NCBI GenBank assembly: GCA_016192145.1
Contig: JACPUT010000018.1
Span: 124,001 to 188,000, forward strand
Reading direction: 5' to 3'
Source: Acidobacteriota bacterium
GTDB taxonomy: Bacteria > Acidobacteriota > Holophagae > Holophagales > Holophagaceae
DNA length: 64,000 bases
In this document: positions 1 through 7,609 of the stretch, piece by piece
How positions within the stretch are numbered: the first letter of the stretch is position 1
Layout of the letters: every line of letters begins with the position of its first letter
Notes under the pieces: model-generated
Databases searched by the model: none
Told to the model about the DNA's origin: nothing
The model's input: the letters and a program-made list of their open reading frames with translations, nothing else
Made by a program: the position numbers and the translations under genes

Positions 1-2
1 AC

Positions 3-1025
3 CAGGATCTGGCCACCAGCCTTGCGGGGCAAGCCGGCGTGGCCGTGCGCAACGCTCAGCTCCGCGAGGAGATCGAGGTGCTCTTCGAGGGCTTCGTGAA
101 CGCCTCCGTCACGGCCATCGAGGCCCGGGATCCGGTCACCTCCGGCCATTCAGGCCGGGTGGCGGATCTCACCGTGGGGCTGGCGGAAGCGGTGAACGCC
201 ACGCCGAACGGCCTCTATGGCGAGCTCTTCTTCTCCGACCGCCAGCTGCGCGAAGTCCGCTATGCAAGCCTGCTCCACGACTTCGGCAAGGTCGGGGTGC
301 GGGAGCAGGTGCTCGTGAAGGCCAAGAAGCTGCAGCCGGAGAAGCTGGAGGTGATCCTGCAGCGCCTGCGCCAACGTCAGTTGGAGGATGCCCTGGTGCT
401 CATGGAGGAGGCCTGGCGCAAAGGCGAATCGTTCGATGCTGGAGCCTGGGCGCGGATCCTCAACGGCCGGGCCGAGGATTCCGAGCGGCTGATCCACCTA
501 GTGCTCCAGAGCAATGAGCCCACGGTGCTGGCCCAGGAAACGGCCGATGGCCTGAGCCTGCTGGGGAACCTCGATTACGGCCACTGGGACGGAAGCCGGA
601 AACCCCTCGTGGATCCCAAGGACCTCTCCTGTCTCAACATCCGGCGCGGCAGCCTCTCGGAGGAGGAACGGCTGGAGATCGAGAGCCACGTCACCCATAC
701 CTTCCGGTTCCTCCAGCAGATCCCCTGGACCAAGGATCTGGGGGGCGTCCCGGAGATCGCCTACGCCCACCACGAGCGGCTCACGGGCACCGGCTATCCC
801 CGGAAGCTGGCGGAGAAGGAGATTCCCGTCCAGAGCAAGGCGATGGCGATCAGCGATGTCTTCGATGCCCTGACGGCCCGGGATCGGCCTTACAAAGGGG
901 CTGTGCCCCTGGAGAAGAGCCTTTCGATCCTCGATGAGGAGGCCCGGAGCGGGCAATTGGATCGGGTGCTCCTGGACCTCTTCATTGAAGCCCGGGTCTT
1001 CGATCGGGTGGTGAAGGTGTCGTGA
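3..1025 (+). CDS. GAF-HD-GYP domain phosphodiesterase, 5' end outside window
   Basis: The frame is open from base 3, so the gene begins upstream of the window. The first visible residues (QDLATSLAGQAGVAVRNAQL) look like the last helix of a GAF domain. An HD-GYP domain follows: LLHDFGKVGV near base 276 is the HD metal site and HHERLTGTGYP near base 768 is the GYP signature. HD-GYP proteins usually hydrolyse cyclic di-GMP, so the likely role is second-messenger breakdown controlled by a GAF sensor. About 100 residues, mostly helical and charged, separate the HD motif from the next conserved block, which is longer than usual. The GYP motif reads HHERLTGTGYP where HHE-x-x-D-G-x-G-Y-P is typical. 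The GTG at 39 is an internal codon, not a likely start. Confidence 0.85.
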   Translation, partial: QDLATSLAGQAGVAVRNAQLREEIEVLFEGFVNASVTAIEARDPVTSGHSGRVADLTVGLAEAVNATPNGLYGELFFSDRQLREVRYASLLHDFGKVGVREQVLVKAKKLQPEKLEVILQRLRQRQLEDALVLMEEAWRKGESFDAGAWARILNGRAEDSERLIHLVLQSNEPTVLAQETADGLSLLGNLDYGHWDGSRKPLVDPKDLSCLNIRRGSLSEEERLEIESHVTHTFRFLQQIPWTKDLGGVPEIAYAHHERLTGTGYPRKLAEKEIPVQSKAMAISDVFDALTARDRPYKGAVPLEKSLSILDEEARSGQLDRVLLDLFIEARVFDRVVKVS

Positions 1026-1029
1026 AGCA

Positions 1030-1153
1030 GGCTGGAGACCGGAGACTGGAGGGGGAAAGCGGGGCGGCCCTCCGGGCCACGACCTCTGGGGAGGTCCGGC
1101 ACCTTTGGTGCCGGGCGAATTCCACCTCCCGCCTCCAGTCTCCAGCCTCCAGC
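1030..1153. repeat. Intergenic element with inverted CTCCAG-type arms and three internal hairpins
   Basis: The left arm (1030-1053) and right arm (1132-1153) are built of CTCCAG(T/C)-like heptamers in opposite orientation and match as an inverted repeat at about 20 of 22 positions. Between them lie three short hairpins: GGCCC/GGGCC, GACCTC/GAGGTC and CGGCACC/GGTGCCG. Related elements lie at 4855-4877, 12268-12365 and 56937-57005. It separates the HD-GYP gene from fabZ and may end transcription of the former. Confidence 0.7.
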
Positions 1154-1194
1154 ATGGCCCCAAGTCGTGCGACAATGACCGGTTGGAGCCGAAT

Positions 1195-1677
1195 ATGACC
1201 GAAACCACCGAGCGCACGCCGACCCCCATCGATATCCAGGGGATCATGGAGCTGTTGCCCCATCGCTATCCCATCCTCCTGGTGGATCGGGTGGAGGACT
1301 TCGAGCCCAAGCAGTGGATCCGCGGCATCAAGAACATCAGCTATTCCGACCAGATTTTCCAGGGCCATTTCCCCAAGCGCCCCGTGTTTCCGGGGGTGCT
1401 GATCGTGGAGGCCATGGCCCAGACGGGTGGCTGCCTGATCATGCAGGAGTTCGAGGATCGCTCGAAGAAGGTCATCTACTTCATGGCCATCGACGCGGTG
1501 AAGTTCCGCAAGCCCGTGCTGCCGGGCGATCAGCTCGTCATGGAAGTCAAGGTGGTCAGCTTCAAGGGCCGCATCTGCAAGATGCGCGGCGAGGCCTTCG
1601 TCAACGGCGCCAAGGTGGCCGAGGCGGAGTTCATGTCCATGCTTCAGGATCTGACTGGCGAGGAGGCCGGACAGTGA
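1195..1677 (+). CDS. fabZ: 3-hydroxyacyl-[acyl-carrier-protein] dehydratase FabZ
   Basis: This 160-residue protein should dehydrate 3-hydroxyacyl-ACP in type II fatty-acid synthesis, in the cytoplasm. The hot-dog fold signature is clear: [16 protein letters not shown] near the N-terminus, the catalytic His in [13 protein letters not shown] and the catalytic Glu in EAMAQTGG. Length fits the family. The frame is open upstream, but the ATG at 1195 gives the expected family N-terminus, and sequence before it falls in a repeat element. The stop overlaps the lpxA start (GTGA), so the two are probably translated together. FabZ competes with LpxA for 3-hydroxyacyl-ACP, which explains the common pairing. 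Confidence 0.95.
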   Translation: MTETTERTPTPIDIQGIMELLPHRYPILLVDRVEDFEPKQWIRGIKNISYSDQIFQGHFPKRPVFPGVLIVEAMAQTGGCLIMQEFEDRSKKVIYFMAIDAVKFRKPVLPGDQLVMEVKVVSFKGRICKMRGEAFVNGAKVAEAEFMSMLQDLTGEEAGQ

Positions 1678-2459
1678 GCGCGCAGGTCCATCCCTCCAGC
1701 ATCGTCAGCCCCGAGGCCGTGATCGGGGAGGGCGTCGTCATCGGCCCCTTCTGCGTCGTGGAGGGCAACTCCCGCATCGGCGCCCGCACCGTGCTGCGCA
1801 GCCACGTGGTCGTGGGCCCCCATACCACCCTGGGCGAAGACTGCGTGCTCTTCCCCCACAGCACCGTGGGCATGGAGCCCCAGGATCTGAAGTTCAAGGG
1901 CGAGGCCACCACCCTGGTGATCGGCGATCGCAACCAGTTCCGCGAGGGCACCACCATGCACCGCGGCACCGTGGGCGGCGGAGGCATCACGAAGATCGGC
2001 GACGACAACTTCTTCATGGCCCAGGCCCACGTGGCCCACGACTGCATCGTGGGCAACAAGAACATCTTCGCCAACGCCGCCACCCTGGCCGGGCACGTGG
2101 AAGTGGGCTCGGGCTGCAACATCGGCGCCTTCTCCGCCGTGCACCAGTTCTGCCGGGTGGGCGACCACGCCTTCATGGGCGGGTTCACCGTGGCCACCCT
2201 GGACGTGCTCCCCTTCATGAAGACGGTGGGGGCCCGCGAGACCAAGAGCTATGGGGTGAATTCCATCGGGCTGCAGCGGAAGGGCTTCGCCCCGGAGGTG
2301 ATCGAAGGGCTGAAGAAGGCCCACCGCCTCCTCTTCCTCTCGGGCTTGCAGCGGGAAGAGGCCCTGGCCAAGGCGGAAGCGGAACTGGGATCCATCCCGG
2401 AGGTGGCCTACCTCCTGGGCTTCGTCCGCGACAGCAAGCGGGGCGTGCATCGTGGTTGA
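1674..2459 (+). CDS. lpxA: UDP-N-acetylglucosamine acyltransferase LpxA
   Basis: This 261-residue protein catalyses the first step of lipid A synthesis, moving a 3-hydroxyacyl chain from ACP to UDP-GlcNAc. The N-terminal two thirds is a left-handed beta helix of hexapeptide repeats. The catalytic His lies in AHVAHDCIVGNKN and the family HQFCRVGDHAFMGG block follows; the C-terminal part is the usual helical domain. Length equals that of E. coli LpxA. The start is GTG at 1674, inside the fabZ stop. Its own stop overlaps the GTG of era at 2452. The organism therefore makes lipid A. Confidence 0.95.
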   Translation: MSAQVHPSSIVSPEAVIGEGVVIGPFCVVEGNSRIGARTVLRSHVVVGPHTTLGEDCVLFPHSTVGMEPQDLKFKGEATTLVIGDRNQFREGTTMHRGTVGGGGITKIGDDNFFMAQAHVAHDCIVGNKNIFANAATLAGHVEVGSGCNIGAFSAVHQFCRVGDHAFMGGFTVATLDVLPFMKTVGARETKSYGVNSIGLQRKGFAPEVIEGLKKAHRLLFLSGLQREEALAKAEAELGSIPEVAYLLGFVRDSKRGVHRG

Positions 2460-3366
2460 AACCAAGAAATTCGCGACGGTGGTCATCATCGGGCTTCCCA
2501 ACGCGGGCAAGTCCACCCTCCTGAATGCCCTCGTGGGCGAGAAGGTGGCCGCCACGAGCCAGATGCCCCAGACCACCCGGGGCAAGGTGCTCGGCGTCGT
2601 GAACCGGGGCGCCACCCAGATCGCATTCCTGGATACGCCCGGCATCCACAAGCCCGAACACGCCCTCAATGAGCGCATGATGCGCCACGTGGACGTGGCC
2701 ATCGACGAAGCCGACCTGATCCTCTGGATGGTGGACGCCGACGAGTACCTGGGCCCCGGCGAGCACGCCCTGGCCAAGCGCCTGCGCAAGATGGACCGGC
2801 CCGTCTACCTGCTGCTGAACAAGATCGATCTGCTCTCCAAAGGACGGCTGCTGGAGAAGGTGGTCACCTACAAGGACCTCCTGCCCTTCAAGGAGGTGAT
2901 TCCCATCGGCGCCAAGATGGGCCTGAACCTGGATCCCCTCTGGGCCATCCTCGAGCGCGACGCCCCCGAGGGCGAGTGGGCCTACGACGAGGAGACCTTC
3001 ACCGATCAGACGGAGCGCAGCCTCGTCACGGAGTTCATCCGCGAGAAGGTGCTCCGCAAGACCCAGGAGGAAGTGCCCCATGGCGTGGCCGTGCTCATCG
3101 AGCGCTGGCTCGAAGCCGGGCATGAGGACTTCCCCGAGGATCTCGATCCCACCGGCGTCTACATCGCCGCCCAGATCCTCGTGGACCGCTCCAACCACCG
3201 CAAGATCCTCCTCGGCACCGCCGGCGAGAAGATCCGCGACATCCGCATCAGCGCCCAACGCGAAGTGAAGAAGCTCCTCCAGCGCCCCGTGCGCCTGGAA
3301 CTCCACATCAAGGTGGAGGAGGGCTGGCGGGATCGGCCGGACAAGCTGGATCGGCTGGAGATCTGA
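2452..3366 (+). CDS. era: GTPase Era
   Basis: Era is a GTPase that binds the 3' end of 16S rRNA and helps mature the small ribosomal subunit. Visible motifs are G1 GLPNAGKSTLLN, G2 TTRG, G3 DTPGIHKPE and G4 NKIDLL, followed by a C-terminal KH domain with GTAGEKIRDIRISAQREV. Length (304 residues) is typical. The GTG start at 2452 overlaps the end of lpxA, making fabZ-lpxA-era one transcription unit. The usual lpxB partner is absent from this position. Confidence 0.95.
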   Translation: MVETKKFATVVIIGLPNAGKSTLLNALVGEKVAATSQMPQTTRGKVLGVVNRGATQIAFLDTPGIHKPEHALNERMMRHVDVAIDEADLILWMVDADEYLGPGEHALAKRLRKMDRPVYLLLNKIDLLSKGRLLEKVVTYKDLLPFKEVIPIGAKMGLNLDPLWAILERDAPEGEWAYDEETFTDQTERSLVTEFIREKVLRKTQEEVPHGVAVLIERWLEAGHEDFPEDLDPTGVYIAAQILVDRSNHRKILLGTAGEKIRDIRISAQREVKKLLQRPVRLELHIKVEEGWRDRPDKLDRLEI

Positions 3367-3403
3367 AAGGTCCTTAGTCTTTAGCCCTTGGCTCGAAATT
3401 TCT

Positions 3404-3436
3404 AAGTGCCCTGTTTCCGGCGGAATCAGGGCACTT
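3404..3436 (+). terminator. Stem-loop after era
   Basis: AAGTGCCCTG at 3404-3413 pairs perfectly with CAGGGCACTT at 3427-3436 around a 13-base loop. It lies 38 bases after the era stop. There is no clear T-tract, so Rho-independent termination is plausible but not certain. Confidence 0.5.
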
Positions 3437-3649
3437 CTGCAATTCCATCCAAGGGCGGTGACCCGGACGGCAACCACTTAGGCCCTGAGGTACCTGTACG
3501 GCCTAATCGGTGGGGACGCTCCACCGGACTCGGGTCGATGCGGATCGGGTCCAAATTACCTGATTGATGGGACCTGTCATTCGGGGGGCCGGGCCAAGCT
3601 AACGCCGGACGGAAATGGGTCGAATATCTACCTACGGCTGGAGGACACC

Positions 3650-4801
3650 ATGAGCCTGCGCTTGATGTGGATGTTGGCTTGGATTTCCTCAGTAGGTTTG
3701 GCTCAGGTGTTTCCGAAGGAGGAACCTCGGCCCATCTATTGGAGTTCCAATGAGCTGGTGGCCTATGAGCCCCTTGCCCATGCTTTTGTGATGAAGGGAT
3801 TCAAGGATGGTTCGGTCAAGGCGCAAATAGACTTGGGGTCCGATTCCAAACCTGCGGGTTTCAGTGACGGAGTCTATTGGGCGGTCAATAAACTGAGCTC
3901 CACCAAGCCTGCGGATAAACCCATCAAACGCATCCTCTCCACTCGGGATGGAAAGGAATGGAAACTCGAAGGCTGGATTCCATTGACCGAGGATATTGAT
4001 GTCGATTTGATTCAGCCCCTAGGTGGAGATCGATTCCTGCTCATGGCGTTCACCCGGATCCGGATCGGGGAACGTTATTCCAGATTCGCGCTGGCCACTC
4101 GGGACGGTGAAAAACGGTTGGTGCCGGATCGCCTGCTGGATATGGGGCTGGAGAAGCCCTGGGGCATTCCTCGGACTGAGGGCAGCCTGGCGGGGCATTT
4201 CGGAGTCAATCCCGCCTATAACGAATTGTTCATCGGGGGATACTCGATCCTTCGAAGCGGAACTTTTCTTGCGGTGGTTTCCCTGCGGGCTGGCTATGTG
4301 TGGCTCCTGGATGCGGGGCGGGAACATCCCACACTCGAACTGGTGCGGGTCCATTCGGGCGTCAAAGATGCGTTTCTCGCAGGGGAGCCCCACTTGGAGC
4401 ACTGCGTCTTGGACGCCCATCCGACCTCGGACGGGCGGTTCCTGTTTGCCACGCGCTCCGAGCGGGCCGTGATCTTCGGCGCCATGCACCATCCGAAACC
4501 GGTGGATATCACCTCCATGAAGGACCCGATCTTCAAAACAGATCGCGCCGTCGCGCAGATTCTGAGCCTTCGCGATGAGCCGGATCTGGAGTGGTACGAA
4601 CTTGATCCCATGGCGAAGACATTCAAGTCCGTCCCCTCACCTCCGGGAGTGCCCGAGCGGCTGGTGAAGCCCGAGGAGATCAAGGGTTTCCGGTTTTGGT
4701 TCACATCGAAGGGGCATGTCGCATGCACCCTCTCGACCTACGTTCCGGGGGAGCCTGTGGCCGTTCCGGGAGCGAAGAAGGCCGTGAAGGGCCCCCGATA
4801 A
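3650..4801 (+). CDS. Secreted protein of unknown function, possible beta-propeller
   Basis: I do not recognise this 383-residue protein. The first 19 residues (LMWMLAWISSVGLAQ) form a likely Sec signal peptide, so it should be periplasmic or exported. The body is rich in beta-type segments; STRDGKEWKLEGW near residue 105 and ATRDGEKRL near 148 resemble BNR/Asp-box repeats, which suggests a beta-propeller. GGAGG lies six bases before the ATG at 3650. The 283-base region upstream holds the era stem-loop and otherwise no recognisable feature. The gene looks somewhat less GC-rich than its neighbours. It ends just before a strong bidirectional terminator. Confidence 0.75.
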   Translation: MSLRLMWMLAWISSVGLAQVFPKEEPRPIYWSSNELVAYEPLAHAFVMKGFKDGSVKAQIDLGSDSKPAGFSDGVYWAVNKLSSTKPADKPIKRILSTRDGKEWKLEGWIPLTEDIDVDLIQPLGGDRFLLMAFTRIRIGERYSRFALATRDGEKRLVPDRLLDMGLEKPWGIPRTEGSLAGHFGVNPAYNELFIGGYSILRSGTFLAVVSLRAGYVWLLDAGREHPTLELVRVHSGVKDAFLAGEPHLEHCVLDAHPTSDGRFLFATRSERAVIFGAMHHPKPVDITSMKDPIFKTDRAVAQILSLRDEPDLEWYELDPMAKTFKSVPSPPGVPERLVKPEEIKGFRFWFTSKGHVACTLSTYVPGEPVAVPGAKKAVKGPR

Positions 4802-4814
4802 GGTCGGTTTGAGC

Positions 4815-4852
4815 AAAGGGAAAGCGGGGCATTTCGGCCCCGCTTTCCCTTT
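4815..4852. terminator. Bidirectional terminator between convergent genes
   Basis: A perfect 16-bp stem (4815-4830 with 4837-4852) closes a six-base loop and ends in AAAGGG/CCCTTT on its outer edges, giving a T-containing tract in both directions. It sits between the secreted-protein gene and the convergent ABC ATPase gene. Confidence 0.8.
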
Positions 4853-4854
4853 GT

Positions 4855-4877
4855 GCCTCCAGCCTCCAGTCTCTAGC
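4855..4877. repeat. Single CTCCAG-type repeat arm beside the terminator
   Basis: GCCTCCAGCCTCCAGTCTC is the same heptamer run that forms the right arm of the elements at 1030-1153 and 12268-12365. Here it follows the 4815-4852 hairpin directly and no left arm is evident. It abuts the stop codon of the ABC ATPase gene. Confidence 0.6.
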
Positions 4878-5609
4878 CTAAAGACTGAGGTGCGCCAGGT
4901 GCTCCTCGGAGGTGATGGGCACGTTGGGTTCATCACTGAGCACCTGGCCATCGCGCAGCTTCACGATGCGGTGGGCGTGCTTGGCGATGTCCTCCTCGTG
5001 GGTGACGAGGATGATGGTGTTGCCCTTCTGGTAGAGCTCCTCGAAGAGGGCCATGATCTCCACGCTGGTTTTGGAGTCGAGGGCGCCCGTGGGCTCGTCG
5101 GCGAGGAGGATGCTCGGGTTGTTCACCAAGGCCCGGGCGATGGCCACGCGCTGGCGCTGGCCGCCGGAGAGCTGGTTGGGCATGTGATCGGAACGGGAGC
5201 CGAGGCCCACGTTTTCCAGGGCCTTCTGGGCCATGGCGTGGCGCTCGGCGGGGGTGATGCCGGCGTAGATGAGGGGGAGCTCCACGTTCTGCAGGCTGGT
5301 GGTGCGGGCCAGCAGGTTGAAGGTCTGGAAGACGAACCCGATCTCCTCGTTGCGGATCTGGGCCAAGTCGTCGTCGGTCATCTTCTCAACCTGTTTGCCG
5401 TTCAGCTCGTAGCCGCCGGTGGTGGGGGTGTCGAGGCAGCCGATGACGTTCATCATGGTGGACTTGCCGGAGCCGGAGGGGCCCATGATGGCCACGTATT
5501 CGCCCTTCTGGATGGTGAGGCTCACCCCATCCAGGGCGCGGACTTCCATGTCGCCCATCTGGTAAACCTTCGTGATGTCGTTCAGGACGATGAGGGGGGC
5601 CTCGGTCAT
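4878..5609 (-). CDS. MacB/LolD-type ABC transporter ATP-binding protein
   Basis: This 243-residue ATPase has Walker [10 protein letters not shown], the signature [15 protein letters not shown], Walker [13 protein letters not shown] and the switch His in LVTHEED. It matches the LolD/MacB/FtsE group that powers lipoprotein release or efflux through FtsX-like permeases. The start at 5609 is chosen because AGGAG lies seven bases before it; the frame is open 13 codons further. No permease is adjacent, so its partner must be elsewhere, and the substrate cannot be told. Confidence 0.85.
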   Translation of the reverse strand: MTEAPLIVLNDITKVYQMGDMEVRALDGVSLTIQKGEYVAIMGPSGSGKSTMMNVIGCLDTPTTGGYELNGKQVEKMTDDDLAQIRNEEIGFVFQTFNLLARTTSLQNVELPLIYAGITPAERHAMAQKALENVGLGSRSDHMPNQLSGGQRQRVAIARALVNNPSILLADEPTGALDSKTSVEIMALFEELYQKGNTIILVTHEEDIAKHAHRIVKLRDGQVLSDEPNVPITSEEHLAHLSL

Positions 5610-5730
5610 GGGGACTCCTGCACCCAAGGTTATCCCAGGGCTGTCCACTGGTTTCGTGGTGGGGGTGAGCGGCGTTTAGCCGGGGATGAGCGGGGGAGGA
5701 ACTTCGGTGGGGAATCGGCCACCCGTGGGC

Positions 5731-6870
5731 CTATCCCGGCACTTCCACCAACAGGGCCAATCCCAACCCGCCCCCGATGCCCAGGGAGGCCACGCCCAGG
5801 CCACCGCCCCGCAGCCGGAGCTGGTGCACCAGGGTGGTGACGATCCGGGCGCCGCTGGCCCCGATGGGGTGGCCCAGGGCGATGCCGCCGCCGGCGATGT
5901 TGAGCCGATCCTCGGGAAGGCCGAGCTGGTGGCTGCACGCGAGGATCTGGGCGGCGAAGGCTTCGTTGATCTCCCAGAGGTCGATGTCCTTCACGGCCAG
6001 CCCATGCTGGTCCAGCAGCCGCCGGATGGCGGGGACGGGGGCTTCGCCCATGTCCATGGGATCCACGCCAGCTTCCGCGCTGCCCAGGAGGCGGGCCAGC
6101 GGACGCCGGCCCGGAGCCTGATCCGGCCGGGCGAGCAGGAGCGCCGAGGCGCCATCCGAGAGCGCGGAGGCGTTCCCCGCGGTGACCTGGCCAAGGGGAT
6201 TGAATACGGGCGGGAGGAGGGCGAGGGAGGCCTCGGTCGTGCCGGGTCGGATCCCCTCATCGTGATCCAGGGCGGGGTGGGGGGCGGTCTCCGGGCCAAA
6301 GTCCGCGGCCCTGGCCCGGGCGTGGCTCCGGGCGGCGTAGGCGTCGGCCTCCGGGCGGGTCACGCCCCGGCGCTCGGCCAGGCTTTCGATGGTCTCGCCC
6401 ATGAGGAGGCCGGTGACGGGGCAGCGCAGACCATCCTGGTGCATGACATCCGGCAGGCTGCGATGCCCCATCCGGAACCCCCAGCGCAGGCCCGGTACCA
6501 GATGCGGGGTGTCGGACATCGCTTCGCTGCCCCCGGCGAGGATGGCACCTGGAGCGCCGATTTCCAGGGCCTGGGCGGCCAGGATCAGGGCCTGGAGGCT
6601 CGAACCGCAGGCCATGTTCACCGTGGTTCCCGTGCAGGTGTCGGGCAGGCCGGCCCGGAGCGCGATCGTACGCGCTGGATTCATGCCCTGGGTGTGACTC
6701 CGGGCCATGCCCCACAGCGCCCGGTCCGGGCGGGGCAGAGCCGGGTCGGCCAGCAGGGATCCCACGACGGATTCGCCCAAGGCCACGGCGCCCAGGCCCC
6801 GGTAGGCGCCGCCGTAGCGGCCCTGGGGCAGGCGGAGAGCGGCGAGGAGGTTCACGGCCTGGAACTTCAT
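5731..6870 (-). CDS. Thiolase (acetyl-CoA acyltransferase family) lacking the second catalytic cysteine
   Basis: This 379-residue protein spans a full thiolase fold. The nucleophilic Cys lies in NMACGSSLQ (about C88), NEAFAAQ is present, and the His motif GGGIALGHPIGASG is intact. The C-terminal motif, usually C-I-G-G-G-x-G, reads GIGGGLG, so the cysteine that acts as acid/base is glycine (about residue 364). The reaction would be thiolytic cleavage or Claisen condensation of acyl-CoA, but activity may be reduced or altered. The ATG at 6870 overlaps the stop of the upstream DUF218 gene (ATGA), so the two are coupled. Confidence 0.85.
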   Translation of the reverse strand: MKFQAVNLLAALRLPQGRYGGAYRGLGAVALGESVVGSLLADPALPRPDRALWGMARSHTQGMNPARTIALRAGLPDTCTGTTVNMACGSSLQALILAAQALEIGAPGAILAGGSEAMSDTPHLVPGLRWGFRMGHRSLPDVMHQDGLRCPVTGLLMGETIESLAERRGVTRPEADAYAARSHARARAADFGPETAPHPALDHDEGIRPGTTEASLALLPPVFNPLGQVTAGNASALSDGASALLLARPDQAPGRRPLARLLGSAEAGVDPMDMGEAPVPAIRRLLDQHGLAVKDIDLWEINEAFAAQILACSHQLGLPEDRLNIAGGGIALGHPIGASGARIVTTLVHQLRLRGGGLGVASLGIGGGLGLALLVEVPG

Positions 6871-7547
6871 CGGGGCAACCAATCTTCGGGGGTGGCTTCG
6901 CGGGGCCCCAGGATCGCGTCCGGAGGGAACCAGGAATCCAGGGCGGCGAGGTGCCTGGCCACGTATTCGCGAACCCAGAACTGGAAGCGCTTCATGCCCC
7001 GGAATTCCCGGGTGGGGCTGGGGACGCCGACGGCATCCAGGCCCGCGATCTCGGCGAGGTAGAGGGCCCTGGGCAGGTGGAAATCCGAGGTCACGATGAT
7101 GCAGCGCCTGAGGCCGAAGACCACCGAGGCCCGCTTGAGGCTGTCATAAGTGCGACGCCCGGCATAATCCTCGATGATGCGGGTGCGGGGCACGCCCTGT
7201 TTCACCAGCCATCGGCGCATGGCCTGGGGTTCGTTGTAGGCCGGGGTCCGATTGTCGCCGCTTACGAGAAACCACTGGGAACGGCCCGCCCGATGCAGGT
7301 CCAGGGCCGTTCTGAGGCGGCCTTCGAGGATCTCCGTCGGCTCCCCATCGCTGTAGACGCCCGCGCCCAGCACCAAAATCGGTGCACCCGGGGGCAGGAT
7401 CTGCTCGGGCGATTGGATCCGGGCCGCCTGGGATCGCGGGAACTTCCACAGAGTCCAGCACAGATCGAGGACAAGGAGGGCCGTGAGGCCCCCGCCCAAG
7501 GCGCGCCAGCGTCGGGGTACACGTTGGAAGAGAGCAAGGATCGACAT
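6867..7547 (-). CDS. SanA/YdcF-like DUF218 membrane protein
   Basis: One N-terminal transmembrane segment (residues about 16-34) anchors a DUF218 domain facing the periplasm. VLGAGVYSDGEP, the SGD segment, YNEPQAM, GVPRTRIIEDYAGRRTYDS and SDFHLPRAL are the family motifs. SanA-type proteins affect envelope barrier function and vancomycin sensitivity; the biochemistry is poorly known. Length (226) fits. It is first in a two-gene unit with the thiolase, whose function is not obviously related. It diverges from the lipoprotein gene at 7610 with 62 bases between. Confidence 0.8.
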   Translation of the reverse strand: MSILALFQRVPRRWRALGGGLTALLVLDLCWTLWKFPRSQAARIQSPEQILPPGAPILVLGAGVYSDGEPTEILEGRLRTALDLHRAGRSQWFLVSGDNRTPAYNEPQAMRRWLVKQGVPRTRIIEDYAGRRTYDSLKRASVVFGLRRCIIVTSDFHLPRALYLAEIAGLDAVGVPSPTREFRGMKRFQFWVREYVARHLAALDSWFPPDAILGPREATPEDWLPR

Positions 7548-7609
7548 GCTCGGTTAGCATAGATCCTTACGCCTCAATCGCCCTTGACCCGTTCCGAGCA
7601 CCCCAGCCA

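Noticed and set aside
3367-3649. Possible small gene or RNA in the gap after era
   Set aside because: I found no convincing short frame with a ribosome-binding site; only the stem-loop at 3404-3436 is supported.
4878-5648. ABC ATPase start at 5648
   Set aside because: The 13 added residues are not typical of the family and no ribosome-binding site precedes them; AGGAG supports 5609.
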